Shown piece by piece: positions 6,090 to 6,200 of a stretch of 6,200 nt of DNA. The position numbers and the translations under genes are program-made. A model generated the notes under the pieces. It ran no database searches and was not told the origin of the DNA. It saw nothing but the letters and a program-made list of their open reading frames with translations. This stretch comes from Oscillospiraceae bacterium (GTDB taxonomy: Bacteria > Bacillota_A > Clostridia > Oscillospirales > Oscillospiraceae), in contig JAFXAV010000083.1 of assembly GCA_017516785.1 (NCBI GenBank), forward strand, positions 1 through 6,200, read 5' to 3'. Every line of letters begins with the position of its first letter. Positions within the stretch are counted from its first letter, which is position 1.

Positions 6090-6134
6090 GGGAATCCCCC
6101 TGCTCCTTTGGGCATTCACCCTTTGTGTAAGGGG
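6090..6134 (-). repeat. DUF559-cassette repeat, inner degenerate copy
   Basis: On the minus strand it runs CCCCTTACACAAAGGG, TGAATGCCCAAAGGAGCA, GGGGGATTCCC. It aligns with the outer copy through its whole length but has lost pairing in the first stem and the middle hairpin. It sits head-to-tail with the outer copy, sharing the four bases 6131-6134, and ends one base before the ATG at 6088. Confidence 0.65.
6096..6101 (-). promoter_or_regulatory. Ribosome binding site of the DUF559 gene, supplied by the repeat
   Basis: AGGGGG on the minus strand, 7 nt (ATTCCCT) before the ATG at 6088. The bases belong to the GGGGGATT box that ends each repeat copy. An AAAGGAG slightly further upstream (14 nt from the ATG) is a weaker alternative. 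Confidence 0.55.
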
Positions 6135-6179
6135 AATCCCCCCGCCCCTTCGGGGCACCCCCCTTTAGGCAAGGGGGGC
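6131..6179 (-). repeat. DUF559-cassette repeat, right outer copy
   Basis: Inverted counterpart of 5648-5698: an 8-bp stem CCCCCCTT (6158-6165) / AAGGGGGG (6171-6178) with the same 5-nt loop, a middle hairpin GCCCC (6144-6148) / GGGGC (6152-6156), and the box GGGGGATT with one extra G. The middle hairpin differs in sequence from the left copy, yet base pairing is kept. The last 20 bases of the window (6181-6200) are AT-rich, with no feature I can support. Confidence 0.85.
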
Positions 6180-6200
6180 TTTCTTAAATATCAATATTCA

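Larger units (their letters stand above)
5648..6179. mobile_element. DUF559 nuclease cassette between inverted palindromic repeats
   Basis: A unit of about 530 bp: left repeat, the DUF559 gene on the minus strand, then two overlapping repeat copies on the right. The outer ends are inverted copies of CCCCCTTGCCTAAAGGGGG. The gene looks more AT-rich than gyrA, and no target-site duplication is evident. I infer a small acquired or mobilisable unit, parallel in design to the RAYT cassette at 2101-2670 but with an unrelated enzyme and repeat. The repeat could instead be an independent MITE that has landed on both sides of the gene. Confidence 0.6.

Overview
The window looks like a chromosomal piece of a Gram-positive gut Clostridium, most likely in or near the Oscillospiraceae/Ruminococcaceae. 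I infer this from the Firmicutes-type PNPase and GyrA, the GC-rich codon use of the housekeeping genes (CTG, GAG, AAG, TCC), a RemB/DUF370 gene near a gyrase gene, and intergenic palindromes of a style I associate with these genomes. The species cannot be fixed from the sequence alone.

Layout. Positions 1-1591 (+) carry the 3' three quarters of pnp (polynucleotide phosphorylase), followed by a strong intrinsic terminator. Everything else that codes is on the minus strand. Read in its own 5'->3' direction it runs: a DUF559 (Vsr-like) small nuclease (6088-5720), gyrA (5619-3109), rnhA (3112-2672, overlapping gyrA by 4 nt), a REP-associated tyrosine transposase, RAYT (2604-2134), and remB/DUF370 (2089-1847). 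remB and pnp converge on a roughly 250-bp gap.

The housekeeping part is a gyrA-rnhA-remB gene string. gyrA and rnhA are joined by an ATGA stop/start overlap, and remB was probably once directly behind rnhA: removing the RAYT cassette would leave 13 nt between the rnhA stop and the remB start.

The accessory part is two cassettes of similar design but unrelated enzymes. (1) The RAYT gene sits between two inverted copies of a 27-nt REP-like palindrome with a GTAG foot. Another copy and a half copy bound a noncoding stretch of about 200 bp between pnp and remB. (2) The DUF559 gene sits between inverted copies of a different GC-rich palindromic repeat (CCCCCTT-loop-AAGGGGG, a middle hairpin, then GGGGGATT). 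This repeat appears to supply the nuclease gene's own ribosome binding site, and it lies 28 nt upstream of the gyrA start codon. Both cassette genes look more AT-rich than their neighbours. The DUF559 cassette is the best candidate here for an under-described system: a repeat family whose spread might depend on a Vsr-like nuclease, in the way REPs depend on RAYTs.
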